A stretch of DNA of 64,000 nucleotides from UBA4416 sp964543545 (GTDB lineage: Bacteria; Bacteroidota; Bacteroidia; B-17B0; Aurantibacillaceae), in contig CAZIYT010000001.1 in the NCBI GenBank assembly GCA_964543545.1, positions 1,116,001 to 1,180,000 of the forward strand, in the 5' to 3' direction. A program made the translations under genes and the position numbers. The notes under the pieces are model-generated. The model did no database searches and was not told the origin of the DNA. It saw only the letters and a list, made by a program, of their open reading frames with translations. This document shows, one piece after another, positions 33,895-43,221 of this stretch. Each line of letters starts with the position of its first letter. Positions within the stretch are counted from its first letter, which is position 1.

Positions 33895-36800
33895 ATGGCT
33901 TTAAGAAAAGATAACAAAGTAAAATCAAACTTCTCCAAGATCACTATTAGTTTAGCTTCTCCGGAAACTATTCTTCAGCGTAGCTCTGGTGAAGTATTGA
34001 AACCGGAAACCATCAACTACCGTACTTACAAACCTGAAAGAGACGGCTTGTTCTGTGAGCGTATTTTCGGCCCGGTAAAAGATTACGAATGCCACTGCGG
34101 TAAATACAAGCGCATCCGTTACAAAGGCATCATCTGCGACCGTTGTGGTGTGGAGGTGACTGAGAAAAAAGTACGTCGTGAGCGTATGGGGCATATCAAC
34201 CTGGTAGTTCCTGTAGCACACATCTGGTATTTCCGTTCATTGCCAAACAAAATCGGTTATTTATTAGGCCTGCCTACTAAAAAACTCGATATGATTATTT
34301 ACTACGAGCGTTATGTGGTAATCAACGCCGGTGTTGCCGGTGCCAATGGTACACAATACCTCGACTTCTTAACGGAAGAGGAATACCTGAACCTGGTAGA
34401 AACTTTACCGAAAGACAACCACTTACTCGACGATACGGATCCTAATAAATTCATCGCCAAAATGGGTGCTGAAGCGTTACAGGATTTATTATCCCGCCTG
34501 GAGCTGGATGACCTTTCTTACGAATTACGTCACAAAGCCAATACCGAAACGTCTCAGCAACGTAAAAACGAAGCGCTGAAACGCTTACAGGTTATTGAAG
34601 CGTTCCGTGCGGCACAAGGCCATATTGAGAACAAACCGGAGTGGATGATCATCAAAACCGTTCCTGTTATTCCACCTGAATTGCGTCCACTCGTTCCATT
34701 GGATGGCGGCCGTTTCGCAACGTCGGATTTAAATGACTTATACCGTCGTGTGATTATCCGTAACAACCGTTTGAAGCGTCTGATCGAGATCAAAGCTCCG
34801 GACGTGATCCTGCGTAACGAGAAGCGTATGTTACAGGAATCTGTTGATTCCCTGTTCGACAACTCCCGTAAATCTAATGCGGTTAAAACAGAATCGAACC
34901 GTGCCTTAAAATCATTATCCGATTCATTAAAAGGTAAGCAAGGACGTTTCCGTCAGAACTTACTCGGTAAGCGTGTTGACTACTCGGCTCGTTCGGTAAT
35001 TGTTGTAGGACCTGAATTGAAATTACACGAATGCGGTTTGCCAAAAGAAATGGCGGCGGAGTTATTCAAACCGTTTATTATTCGTAAAATGATCGAGCGT
35101 GGTATCGTGAAAACGGTAAAATCCGCGAAGAAGATCGTTGATAAAAAAGAACCTATTGTTTGGGATATCTTAGAGAATGTACTGAAAGGGCACCCGGTGA
35201 TGTTAAACCGTGCCCCGACACTCCACAGGCTTGGTATCCAGGCCTTCCAGCCAAAACTGATCGAAGGAAAGGCGATCCAGCTGCACCCATTGGTGTGTAC
35301 TGCGTTCAACGCCGATTTCGACGGTGACCAGATGGCGGTGCACGTTCCGTTAGGACATGCTGCCGTATTGGAAACCCAGATCTTAATGCTGGCTTCTCAC
35401 AACATCCTTAACCCTTCGAACGGTGCGCCGGTGGCTGTACCTTCCCAGGACATGGTGTTGGGCTTATACTACCTCACCAAATCCAAAAAGAACCTGGAGA
35501 ACGATGCTGTAAGAGGAGAAGGAAAAACATTCTACAGTGCAGAAGAAGTTGTGATCGCGTTAAACGAGAAACAAGTGGATATGCACGCACAGATCAAAAT
35601 CAAAATTACCAATGCTTTGGAAGGCGACAAGCTCGTGAACAAAGTGATTGATACAACGGTTGGTCGTGTTATTTTCAACCAGGTGGTTCCTCACGAAGTA
35701 GGTTTCATCAACGAATTGTTGACCAAGAAATCATTGCGTGACATCATCGGGATGGTTGTGAAGAAAACAGGTATGGCTAAAACAGCCAAGTTCCTGGATG
35801 ATATCAAAACCATCGGATTCCAAACGGCTTTCAAAGGTGGTCTGTCCTTCAACTTAGGTGACATCGAAACACCGGAAGATAAAGTGAAAATCATTGCAGA
35901 AGCTCAGACACAGGTAGACGAAGTTATGTCTAACTACTCCATGGGTTTCATTACCAACAACGAGCGTTACAACCAGATCATCGATATCTGGACACACGCC
36001 AACTCAAAGGTGACGAAGAAAGTATTGGATAAGATCAGTACAGAGCGCCAGGGCTTCAACTCGGTGTATATGATGCTTGACTCCGGAGCCCGTGGTTCCA
36101 AAGAGCAGATTAAACAGCTGAGCGGGATGCGTGGTCTGATGGCAAAACCTCAGAAAGCAGGTGATACAACGGCTTCCATTATCGAGAACCCGGTATTATC
36201 TAACTTCCGTGAAGGTCTGTCCATTTTGGAGTACTTTATCTCTACCCACGGTGCACGTAAAGGTTTGGCGGATACGGCTTTGAAAACGGCCGATGCCGGT
36301 TACCTGACACGTCGTCTGGTGGATGTGGCCCAAGACGTTATTATTAATGAAGAAGACTGCGGAACATTACGTGGCTTAACGGCAACTGCCCTGAAAAACA
36401 ACGACGATATCGTTGAAACATTAAGGGACCGCGCTTTAGGACGTATCGCTTTAGCAGACGTATATCACCCGACTACAGGCGACCTGATCGTTGCTTCCGG
36501 TGACATGATCACTGAAGATGTGGCGGATATCATCGAAGCCTCTCCAATCGAATCCATAGAGATCCGTTCGGTATTAACCTGCGAGTCGAAACTGGGTGTA
36601 TGCTCCAAATGCTACGGACGTAACTTAGCCAATGGCCGCCAGGTACAGTTAGGTGAGGCTGTTGGTGTTATCGCTGCACAGTCTATCGGTGAGCCGGGTA
36701 CACAGCTGACACTTCGTACCTTCCACGTAGGTGGTACGGCATCGAATACAGCTGCTGCATCAGCCCTGATCGCTAAATACGATGGTATTGCCGAGATCGA

Positions 36801-38190
36801 CGAGCTGCGTACGGTAGAGCGTGTGAACCAGGACGGAACCAAAGCCAATGTGGTGATCGGCCGTTCGACAGAGGTGCGTATCGTGGATGCCAACACAGGC
36901 ATTACCTTAACCACCGGTAACATTCCTTACGGTTCACAACTGTACATCAAACCGGGTGCAAAAGTGAAAAAAGGCGAATTAATCTGTGATTGGGATCCGT
37001 ATAATGCGGTGATCGTATCGGAATTCGGTGGTAACGTTGAATACGAAGGTATTAAAGAGAACGTGACTTACCGTGAAGAATCCGATGAGCAAACAGGTTT
37101 CCGCGAAAAAGTAATTATCGAATCCAAAGACAAAACCTTATCTCCATTGATCCGTATCGTGGACAAAAAAGGCGAGCCTTTGAAAACATACAACTTACCG
37201 GTAAGCGCTCACATCATCGTGAATGAAAAAGCGAAGATCGAGCCGGGCCAGGTGTTAGTGAAAATCCCTCGTGTGACGGGTAAGACAGGTGACATCACCG
37301 GTGGTCTCCCTCGTGTAACCGAGTTATTTGAAGCACGTAACCCATCGAACCCTGCGGTAGTTTCTGAGATCGACGGTATCGTAACGTTTGGTAAGATCAA
37401 GCGTGGTAACCGTGAGGTGATCGTAGAGGCGAAGACAGGTGAGCAACACCGTTACTTAGTGTCTTTATCGAAACACATCCTCGTACAGGAAAACGATTTC
37501 GTAAAAGCAGGCGAGCAATTATCTGACGGAGCGATCTCTCCTGGCGATATCTTAGCGATCAAAGGCCCTACAGCCGTTCAGGAATACTTAGTGAACGAGA
37601 TCCAGGAGGTATACCGCTTACAGGGTCAGAAACTGAATGACAAGCACTTCGAAACGATCGTTCGTCAGATGATGCGTAAAGTTCAGATTGAAGATCCGGG
37701 CGATACGACATTCCTCGAATTGCAGTTGATCAACAAGATCGACTTCATGACTGAGAATGACAACCTCTACGGTAAAAAAGTAGTGGTAGAACCGGGCGAA
37801 TCGGAAAACCTGAAACGCGGACAGATCGTAACAGCGCGTAAACTGCGCGACGAGAACTCTGTTCTGCGCCGTAAAGACAAAGCCCTGATTGAAGCGCGTG
37901 ATGCGGTTCCTGCAACGGCAACGCCGATCCTGCAAGGTATCACCAGAGCGTCGTTACAAACCAGCAGCTGGATCTCTGCAGCATCGTTCCAGGAAACAAC
38001 CAAAGTACTGAACGAGGCAGCGGTAAACGGAAAAGTGGATACACTGCAAGGCTTGAAAGAGAACGTAATTGTAGGTCACTTAATTCCTGCCGGTACAGGT
38101 CTGCGCCAATACGAGAAATTAGTCGTAGGAAGCAAGGAAGAGTACGAGCGCCTGATGGCTTCGAAAGAAGAGATCGAGGAAGAAGCATAG
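33895..38190 (+). CDS. rpoC: DNA-directed RNA polymerase subunit beta'
   Basis: 1431 aa, usual for the phylum. N-terminal zinc finger (CHCGKYKRIRYKGIICDRCG, about 66-87), catalytic NADFDGDQ loop (about 473-480), bridge helix and trigger loop region, and a second Cys cluster (CESKLGVCSKCYGR). NADFDGD binds the active-site Mg. It ends with a Glu-rich tail, followed by a repeat and the terminator at 38250. Confidence 0.98.
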   Translation: MALRKDNKVKSNFSKITISLASPETILQRSSGEVLKPETINYRTYKPERDGLFCERIFGPVKDYECHCGKYKRIRYKGIICDRCGVEVTEKKVRRERMGHINLVVPVAHIWYFRSLPNKIGYLLGLPTKKLDMIIYYERYVVINAGVAGANGTQYLDFLTEEEYLNLVETLPKDNHLLDDTDPNKFIAKMGAEALQDLLSRLELDDLSYELRHKANTETSQQRKNEALKRLQVIEAFRAAQGHIENKPEWMIIKTVPVIPPELRPLVPLDGGRFATSDLNDLYRRVIIRNNRLKRLIEIKAPDVILRNEKRMLQESVDSLFDNSRKSNAVKTESNRALKSLSDSLKGKQGRFRQNLLGKRVDYSARSVIVVGPELKLHECGLPKEMAAELFKPFIIRKMIERGIVKTVKSAKKIVDKKEPIVWDILENVLKGHPVMLNRAPTLHRLGIQAFQPKLIEGKAIQLHPLVCTAFNADFDGDQMAVHVPLGHAAVLETQILMLASHNILNPSNGAPVAVPSQDMVLGLYYLTKSKKNLENDAVRGEGKTFYSAEEVVIALNEKQVDMHAQIKIKITNALEGDKLVNKVIDTTVGRVIFNQVVPHEVGFINELLTKKSLRDIIGMVVKKTGMAKTAKFLDDIKTIGFQTAFKGGLSFNLGDIETPEDKVKIIAEAQTQVDEVMSNYSMGFITNNERYNQIIDIWTHANSKVTKKVLDKISTERQGFNSVYMMLDSGARGSKEQIKQLSGMRGLMAKPQKAGDTTASIIENPVLSNFREGLSILEYFISTHGARKGLADTALKTADAGYLTRRLVDVAQDVIINEEDCGTLRGLTATALKNNDDIVETLRDRALGRIALADVYHPTTGDLIVASGDMITEDVADIIEASPIESIEIRSVLTCESKLGVCSKCYGRNLANGRQVQLGEAVGVIAAQSIGEPGTQLTLRTFHVGGTASNTAAASALIAKYDGIAEIDELRTVERVNQDGTKANVVIGRSTEVRIVDANTGITLTTGNIPYGSQLYIKPGAKVKKGELICDWDPYNAVIVSEFGGNVEYEGIKENVTYREESDEQTGFREKVIIESKDKTLSPLIRIVDKKGEPLKTYNLPVSAHIIVNEKAKIEPGQVLVKIPRVTGKTGDITGGLPRVTELFEARNPSNPAVVSEIDGIVTFGKIKRGNREVIVEAKTGEQHRYLVSLSKHILVQENDFVKAGEQLSDGAISPGDILAIKGPTAVQEYLVNEIQEVYRLQGQKLNDKHFETIVRQMMRKVQIEDPGDTTFLELQLINKIDFMTENDNLYGKKVVVEPGESENLKRGQIVTARKLRDENSVLRRKDKALIEARDAVPATATPILQGITRASLQTSSWISAASFQETTKVLNEAAVNGKVDTLQGLKENVIVGHLIPAGTGLRQYEKLVVGSKEEYERLMASKEEIEEEA

Positions 38191-38249
38191 TCTTAAACCG
38201 CCTGTCAATTCGAGCGAAGTCGAGAACAAAGGCGCGATAATAATAAAAA

Positions 38250-38277
38250 CCCCTTTCAGCAATGAGAGGGGTTTTTT
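38250..38277 (+). terminator. terminator after rpoC
   Basis: CCCCTTTC / GAGAGGGG stem with AGCAAT loop and a TTTTTT tail. Its 22-nt hairpin core is identical to the terminator at 40792-40813. Between rpoC and it lies a TTCGAGCGAAGTCGAGAA repeat (about 38207-38224). Confidence 0.9.
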
Positions 38278-38425
38278 GTTACCGGCCGGATCTTCCAGAT
38301 TTATCGGTTCCGATCTGCAAATGTGCTAAAAACTCATCCAGCGGTATGGTTCTGGAAAAATAAATCCAATACATTTAGGATATGATAGAACTCGGGTAGT
38401 TTCTATAAACTTAAATTAAGATACT

Positions 38426-40774
38426 ATGAATAAAATAATGTTATTAATTGGGTATCTGCTTTCCATGTATCTGGCACAGGCTCAAAATCCTCATTTTTAT
38501 TGGGCCGATCACATGAAAGGGCCGAGTAATTCCGATCGGGGAGCTTCCATTGTTGTTGACTCCCTTAAAAACAGTTATATCACAGGGAATTTTCAGGGAG
38601 CTATGGATTTTGACCCCGGAGCAGGAAGCAGTGTGATCACTGCCACTGTTCTGTCTGCCTTTGTACAAAAATTGGATTCGTCGGGGAATCTGGTTTGGGT
38701 AAGAACGCTTCCGGGATGTACCGGACTTCAAATTTTACTGGATAAAAACTACAACTTGCTCATCAGAGGAACACTCAGCGGAACTGTCGATTTCGATCCC
38801 GGACCTTCTGTGTTTAATTTAGCGTTTTACAATGGTTTTACGTTCATCTGGAAGCTGGACAGATCAGGCAACTTCATCTCCGCGCAAAATGCTCCTGATG
38901 CTGTCGGCACCATGACAATTGACAACGGCAATAACATTTACCTGGCAGGAAGATTTAGTCAAACCACGGATTTTGACCCCGGCCCGGGAACCTATACATT
39001 AACGCCGACAAATTATGCGGATTTATTTCTGTTAAAGCTAACTCCGGCAGGTAATTTCATCTCCGTGTTGAAATTCGGCTCCGGAAACCAAAATGTCAAA
39101 AATATAAAGGTAGACCTTAACGGGAATATCTATATGGCGGGATTATTTAGTGTTACTGCAGATTTTGATCCGGGAGCAGGCGTAGTAACTTTAGCTGCGA
39201 CCTCAGGAGCCCAGCCTTTTCTAATGAAGTTAAATCCCGGTGCGGGTCTGATCTGGGCTAATACGATTAGTGTACCAAGCTCAAGCACAAGTGTAAGCTG
39301 TGAAAGTATGGACATTGATGAACGGGGGAATCTGTACCTTACCGGTTTTTTCACCGGTACAATTGATTTTGATCCCGGAACAGGTGTGTATCCTATGAAC
39401 GGGAACACTTCCGGGCAGTATATATGCCGGATAAATAACGATGGAACATTTGGCTGGGCAAAACAAATGACAAGTACATATCCAAGAATGGTGTCCGTTA
39501 AAAAAGGTAATGTATACATGTCATTTGAAAGTTTCGGTTACCAGGACGTTGATTTCAGCGCAGGAGTTTATGCAATTGCTTCTAATAAATACCAGGCCTG
39601 TATATTGAATATAGATACATTAAGTAATTTTAAATGGATCTATTCTTTTGAATATATGACCGGGACAGTCATTTACTCTTTTGATCTCGATAAAAACAAC
39701 AACGTCTATTCAACCGGGGAGTTCAGGGACACCTGCGATTTTAATCCTTCTATAAATACAAACTTATTGATCGTAGGAAATACAACTACGGATATATTTG
39801 TGACCAAAACCGGTCCGTGTATCAATCAGCCCGCGTCGCTGGTAAATGTGACGCCAGCTCAGTTATTGAATATCTGTCCCCTCAAAACGACGACCCTGAC
39901 TGTTTCCTCCTCTGACTTTGTTGATTGGTACGCTACGCCGACGAGTACGGTTATGCTATCGGAAGCCAATACATTTAAAACGCCGGCATTAAGTGCAGGT
40001 AGTTATACGTATTACGTATCTGCACAAAACTGTAATTCGACGTCGGCGCGTATTCCTGTTGTAGTCAACTCCAGCACGGTAAATCCTGTTTTAACCGTTT
40101 CCGGCGCCGGTCCGCTCTGCCTGGGCTCATCGGCAACTTTAACCGTTAACGGAGCGAACACATATACCTGGAATACGGGTGCTCTCAGCTCAGGCATTAC
40201 CGTGTCGCCAACTGTAGCAACCACCTATTCTGTAACAGGACTTGATCTGAATAACTGTAGTAATACGAAAACCCTTACTGTTTTAGTAAATGCATTGCCT
40301 GTGGTTTCTGCATCGACCAGCAATTCGGTTTTGTGCAGCGGGCAAACAGCCACCCTGACTGCGGGCGGGGCTGCGACCTACACCTGGAGCACCAATTCCA
40401 ACAGTTTGAGTATTTCCGTATCTCCCGCCACCAATACCACCTACACGGTGCATGGTACAGATGTAAACGGATGTACCGGCGTAGCTGTAGTGACACAAAA
40501 TATAAACATGTGCACCTGGATAGAAGAGATAAAAAATGGTAATCTCATTCAGTGTATGCCGAATCCAGCTGGTAGTCATGTTACGGTCAAAAGCAGCTCA
40601 TGGCTTGAAAAAATAGAATTAATAAGCATTACAGGGCAGGTTGTATTAAGTGAGCGCGTCTCAGAAAGCCAGCATCAGTTGGATCTTTCACAGGTAGACA
40701 ATGGCATTTACTTTATAACGGTATGTGACGTCGATCACAAAATAAGCAGGCAAAAGCTGATAGTGAAACATTAA
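38426..40774 (+). CDS. SBBP-type beta-propeller protein with T9SS sorting domain
   Basis: 782 aa. Signal peptide (about 1-19). Six repeats (about 35-460) each contain a G-x-F-x-x-T-x-DFDPG-x-G block, as in seven-bladed-type SBBP propellers of Bacteroidota; the last copy is DFNPS. Two Ig-like or adhesion domains follow (about 540-700, PSSTYTWNTG-type and ATYTWSTN-type). The C-terminus has the T9SS domain CMPNPAGSHVTVKSS ... RQKLIVKH. Likely a secreted or surface adhesin-like protein. Flanked by two nearly identical terminators. Confidence 0.85.
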   Translation: MNKIMLLIGYLLSMYLAQAQNPHFYWADHMKGPSNSDRGASIVVDSLKNSYITGNFQGAMDFDPGAGSSVITATVLSAFVQKLDSSGNLVWVRTLPGCTGLQILLDKNYNLLIRGTLSGTVDFDPGPSVFNLAFYNGFTFIWKLDRSGNFISAQNAPDAVGTMTIDNGNNIYLAGRFSQTTDFDPGPGTYTLTPTNYADLFLLKLTPAGNFISVLKFGSGNQNVKNIKVDLNGNIYMAGLFSVTADFDPGAGVVTLAATSGAQPFLMKLNPGAGLIWANTISVPSSSTSVSCESMDIDERGNLYLTGFFTGTIDFDPGTGVYPMNGNTSGQYICRINNDGTFGWAKQMTSTYPRMVSVKKGNVYMSFESFGYQDVDFSAGVYAIASNKYQACILNIDTLSNFKWIYSFEYMTGTVIYSFDLDKNNNVYSTGEFRDTCDFNPSINTNLLIVGNTTTDIFVTKTGPCINQPASLVNVTPAQLLNICPLKTTTLTVSSSDFVDWYATPTSTVMLSEANTFKTPALSAGSYTYYVSAQNCNSTSARIPVVVNSSTVNPVLTVSGAGPLCLGSSATLTVNGANTYTWNTGALSSGITVSPTVATTYSVTGLDLNNCSNTKTLTVLVNALPVVSASTSNSVLCSGQTATLTAGGAATYTWSTNSNSLSISVSPATNTTYTVHGTDVNGCTGVAVVTQNINMCTWIEEIKNGNLIQCMPNPAGSHVTVKSSSWLEKIELISITGQVVLSERVSESQHQLDLSQVDNGIYFITVCDVDHKISRQKLIVKH

Positions 40775-40790
40775 AAAATACCAATATCCA

Positions 40791-40819
40791 GCCCCTTTCA
40801 GCAATGAGAGGGGCTTTTT
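40791..40819 (+). terminator. terminator after the propeller gene
   Basis: GCCCCTTTCAGCA... hairpin with a TTTTT tail; the core matches the rpoC terminator at 38250-38271 base for base. Confidence 0.9.
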
Positions 40820-40823
40820 GTTC

Positions 40824-40844
40824 ATGCTGAACTTGATTCAGCAT
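40824..40844. repeat. ATGCTGAA-CTTGA-TTCAGCAT palindrome
   Basis: Same repeat family as 18681-18701, here directly after the terminator. Confidence 0.75.
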
Positions 40845-40901
40845 CTCAGAGCATAAGTGATAATTACTAAAACCCGTTGCTGTAGGCATAGTAGAATTGG
40901 T

Positions 40902-40970
40902 GACTGGGCCGCTGCACTGAGCCTGTCGAAATGGGAGCCGAAGTCCCAGTCCCGGATGCTACAATCCGTA
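40902..40970. repeat. nested inverted repeats before the ORF6N gene
   Basis: An ACTGGG ... CCCAGT outer stem encloses a CACTGAGCCTGTCGAAATGG unit (around 40915-40934), followed by TGCTAC-AATCC-GTAGCA. The stretch codes for nothing convincing. Confidence 0.6.
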
Positions 40971-40994
40971 GCAGAGACCGGCTCTAAAATGGCT

Positions 40995-41002
40995 TATCTT
41001 TG
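40995..41002 (+). promoter_or_regulatory. possible -7 element for the ORF6N gene
   Basis: TATCTTTG matches TAnnTTTG, 31 bases before the ATG. No TTTG at the -33 position. Confidence 0.4.
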
Positions 41003-41032
41003 TATAAGAGAGATTATTAATTTACAGAGAGC

Positions 41033-41539
41033 ATGCATTTACAGACGATTCAAACCAAAATTTACGAGCTGAGAGGGCAAAAAGTGATGCTGGATTACGA
41101 CCTGGCAGGGCTGTATGAGGTATTAACCAAAAATCTAAACCTTGCGGTTAAACGGAATTCGCGAAGATTCCCCCAGGACTTTATGTTTCAGCTAACCAAA
41201 ACCGAATGGGATAATTTGAGGTTGCAATTTGAAACCTCAAAGAAGAAAGGAGGGACACGGTATCTGCCCTATGCTTTTACGGAGCAGGGAGTAGCCATGT
41301 TGAGCGGCATATTAAACAGTGATAAAGCCATAGATGTCAATATTGCCATCATGCGTGCTTTCATCGCCTTAAAGCAGTTTGCCTTAACAAACACAGAATT
41401 GAATAACAAGTTGAAAGAGCTGGAAGACAGCTACAATCAACAGTTCAAGGATGTTTACGAAGCCATTGATTATTTATTGCAAAAAGACAAGCAGGACATT
41501 AGTCAAAAGGAGAGGAAGCAGATAGGCTATAAGCAATGA
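41033..41539 (+). CDS. ORF6N domain-containing DNA-binding protein
   Basis: 168 aa. ORF6N pattern: QTKIYELRGQKVMLDYDLAGLYEV, LNLAVKRNSRRFPQDFMFQLT and FTEQGVAMLSGIL, ending in a coiled-coil tail. The domain is known from phages and mobile elements and is widespread in Bacteroidota chromosomes. No phage genes adjoin it here, so it is probably a remnant or a domesticated regulator. The tail may be short compared with longer family members. Confidence 0.85.
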   Translation: MHLQTIQTKIYELRGQKVMLDYDLAGLYEVLTKNLNLAVKRNSRRFPQDFMFQLTKTEWDNLRLQFETSKKKGGTRYLPYAFTEQGVAMLSGILNSDKAIDVNIAIMRAFIALKQFALTNTELNNKLKELEDSYNQQFKDVYEAIDYLLQKDKQDISQKERKQIGYKQ

Positions 41540-41603
41540 GCTCCGGCAATTACTGAAGGTACTTGCCTGCCCTTCCTACAAATACTATAGCGAGAAAGAA
41601 TGC

Positions 41604-41915
41604 CTACGAAAGCCCTTCCAGGTGCTCAAACACAGGTACCAGCAACCTGCCTTTTTCCGTCAGGTAATACTCCACATGCAAAGGCTTGGGCTTGATCACT
41701 ACGCGTGTCAACAATTCCGCCTCTTCCATTTCTTTGAGGGCCATATTCAGCGATTGCTTATTGGAGCCTTTGATGTCGCGCAGCAAAGCGCTGAAGCGCA
41801 GCGGTGCCTCCGTGGCCAGGCGAAAGATCTCCGGCTTCCATTTTCCCGATAGTAATTTCAGCAGGCTCTGTGCCGGGCAGGTTTCTTTATCTTCTTTTGG
41901 ATTCTGAGTAGTCAT
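41604..41915 (-). CDS. HxlR family transcriptional regulator
   Basis: 103 aa winged helix: GKWKPEIFRLATEAPLRFSALLRDIKGSNKQSLNMALKEMEE is the HTH. The conserved N-terminal Cys13 in ETCPAQ is the position used for thiol sensing in YodB/HypR-type members. It faces the DsbA/FrnE-like gene divergently, which suggests it regulates that gene and itself in response to oxidants or electrophiles (inference). Confidence 0.9.
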   Translation of the reverse strand: MTTQNPKEDKETCPAQSLLKLLSGKWKPEIFRLATEAPLRFSALLRDIKGSNKQSLNMALKEMEEAELLTRVVIKPKPLHVEYYLTEKGRLLVPVFEHLEGLS

Positions 41916-41929
41916 GTTTTTCTGACTTA

Positions 41930-41960
41930 TTGCAGGAAATTAAAATAGCCTGCAACTTTG
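41930..41960 (+). promoter_or_regulatory. possible promoter of the DsbA-like gene
   Basis: TTG (41930-41932), 20-base gap, CAACTTTG (41953-41960) which differs from TAnnTTTG by one base. It lies between the divergent genes and could be covered by the HxlR regulator. Confidence 0.4.
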
Positions 41961-42036
41961 CATAAAGATACGCATTTAAAATAAAGGAGATTGTGAGGCC
42001 AATAGTCTAAGCAATGATCCCCACGGAAATCAGCAT

Positions 42037-43032
42037 ATGAAACGCATCCTTTATCCGCTTTTAGTATTAACCCTGTCCGGAGGCTTTTCCGCCTGCCAGG
42101 CACAACCCAACAAACCCATGTCCGAAAACAAAAACAACCCGCTGTTATGCGATCCCGAACAAGGCATCTGTGAGATTCCTACTGCTATTACCAATGCCAG
42201 CCTGACAAGCGTTCCGGCGGGACCAAAACCGGTGAAGATCATTTACTTTACCGATCCCATCTGCTCTTCCTGCTGGGGCATCGAGCCTCAGCTGCGCAGG
42301 CTGAAGCTTGAGTACGGAAAAGATGTAGAGATCGACTACCACATGGGCGGCCTGCTGCCCGACTGGAGCTATAACAGCGGCGGCATCAGCAAACCATCAG
42401 ACGTGGCTCAGCACTGGGACGAGGTGAGCAAATATTATAATATGCCCATCGACGGAGACGTGTGGCTGGAAGACCCTTTGCCCTCTTCTTACCCGCCCTC
42501 TATTGCCTTTAAGGCCGCGCAGATCCAGGATCAGGGCAAAGCCATTAAGTTCCTGAGGCTCATCCGCGAGATGGTATTCCTTGAGAAAAAGAACATTGCC
42601 CGTTGGGAGCACCTGTCGGCAGCCGCCTTTTATACAGGCCTCGATACCAGCCGACTGAAAGCCGATTATGAAGGGCAGGCAAAGCTTGACTTTCAGAAGG
42701 ATCTTGAACTTGCACAGCAAATGGCAGTGCGTGGATTTCCCACCTTATTTATCTCCAACGCTGCCGGTAGCCAGGAGAAAGTGTATGGATTCAAGCCCTA
42801 CAGTGTGTTTGAAAGCAGCCTGATTGCCGTTTACCCGGAGATTAGGAAAACAGCCTACAACAAAGACTGGAAAAGCCTGTTCAATGAATACCATACGCTT
42901 ACTGCCAGGGAGTTCTCCGAATTGAGCGGCCTCTCCTTCGCAGAAAGCGTTGAGACCCTGGAAAGGCTCGCACAAGAGCAGGAGCTTAGCAAATGGATCA
43001 CAAAGAATGGCGCGCTCTGGACCAGGAAATAA
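42037..43032 (+). CDS. DsbA family (FrnE/SpxH-like) thioredoxin-fold lipoprotein
   Basis: 331 aa. Signal with lipobox GGFSACQA gives an envelope anchor. A DsbA-like fold begins at PVKIIYFTDPIC with active site C76-SS-C79 and continues through the inserted helical domain; the cis-Pro loop is RGFPTLF (about 232). FrnE/SpxH relatives are two-cysteine oxidoreductases. A C-terminal extension (about 260-331) is predicted helical. Its partner regulator, HxlR, is divergent. Confidence 0.85.
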   Translation: MKRILYPLLVLTLSGGFSACQAQPNKPMSENKNNPLLCDPEQGICEIPTAITNASLTSVPAGPKPVKIIYFTDPICSSCWGIEPQLRRLKLEYGKDVEIDYHMGGLLPDWSYNSGGISKPSDVAQHWDEVSKYYNMPIDGDVWLEDPLPSSYPPSIAFKAAQIQDQGKAIKFLRLIREMVFLEKKNIARWEHLSAAAFYTGLDTSRLKADYEGQAKLDFQKDLELAQQMAVRGFPTLFISNAAGSQEKVYGFKPYSVFESSLIAVYPEIRKTAYNKDWKSLFNEYHTLTAREFSELSGLSFAESVETLERLAQEQELSKWITKNGALWTRK

Positions 43033-43079
43033 GCTCCTGTAAAACCCGGCGTCAGGGATCGTCGCGGAAAACTCCTGTC

Positions 43080-43218
43080 ATGACGCATCGTGACGGACGC
43101 CCAAAAATTACCTCATGGAAACAGAACAGGTGATTGTAATAAGGAATGCGTGGTAATGTAGAAACCAGGCATATATTCTTTGCGATCTCAGCGTCTTCTC
43201 TGCGACCTTTGCGGTTAA
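43080..43218. repeat. two intergenic repeats before the BtrH gene
   Basis: A reverse-oriented TTTTTGGGCGTCCGTCACGA unit at about 43087-43109, and a CTTTGCGATCTCAGCG ... TTTGCGGTTAAG stretch at 43179-43218, a pattern seen widely in Bacteroidota intergenic DNA. The latter abuts the stop codon of the minus-strand gene. Confidence 0.55.
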
Positions 43219-43221
43219 GCA

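Noticed and set aside
40857..41072. 71-codon frame before the ORF6N gene
   Set aside because: It consists of translated repeat sequence and overlaps the ORF6N start.
41033..41539. ORF6N gene as sign of a prophage
   Set aside because: No integrase, capsid or att-like repeats around; a single ORF6N gene is common in Bacteroidota chromosomes.
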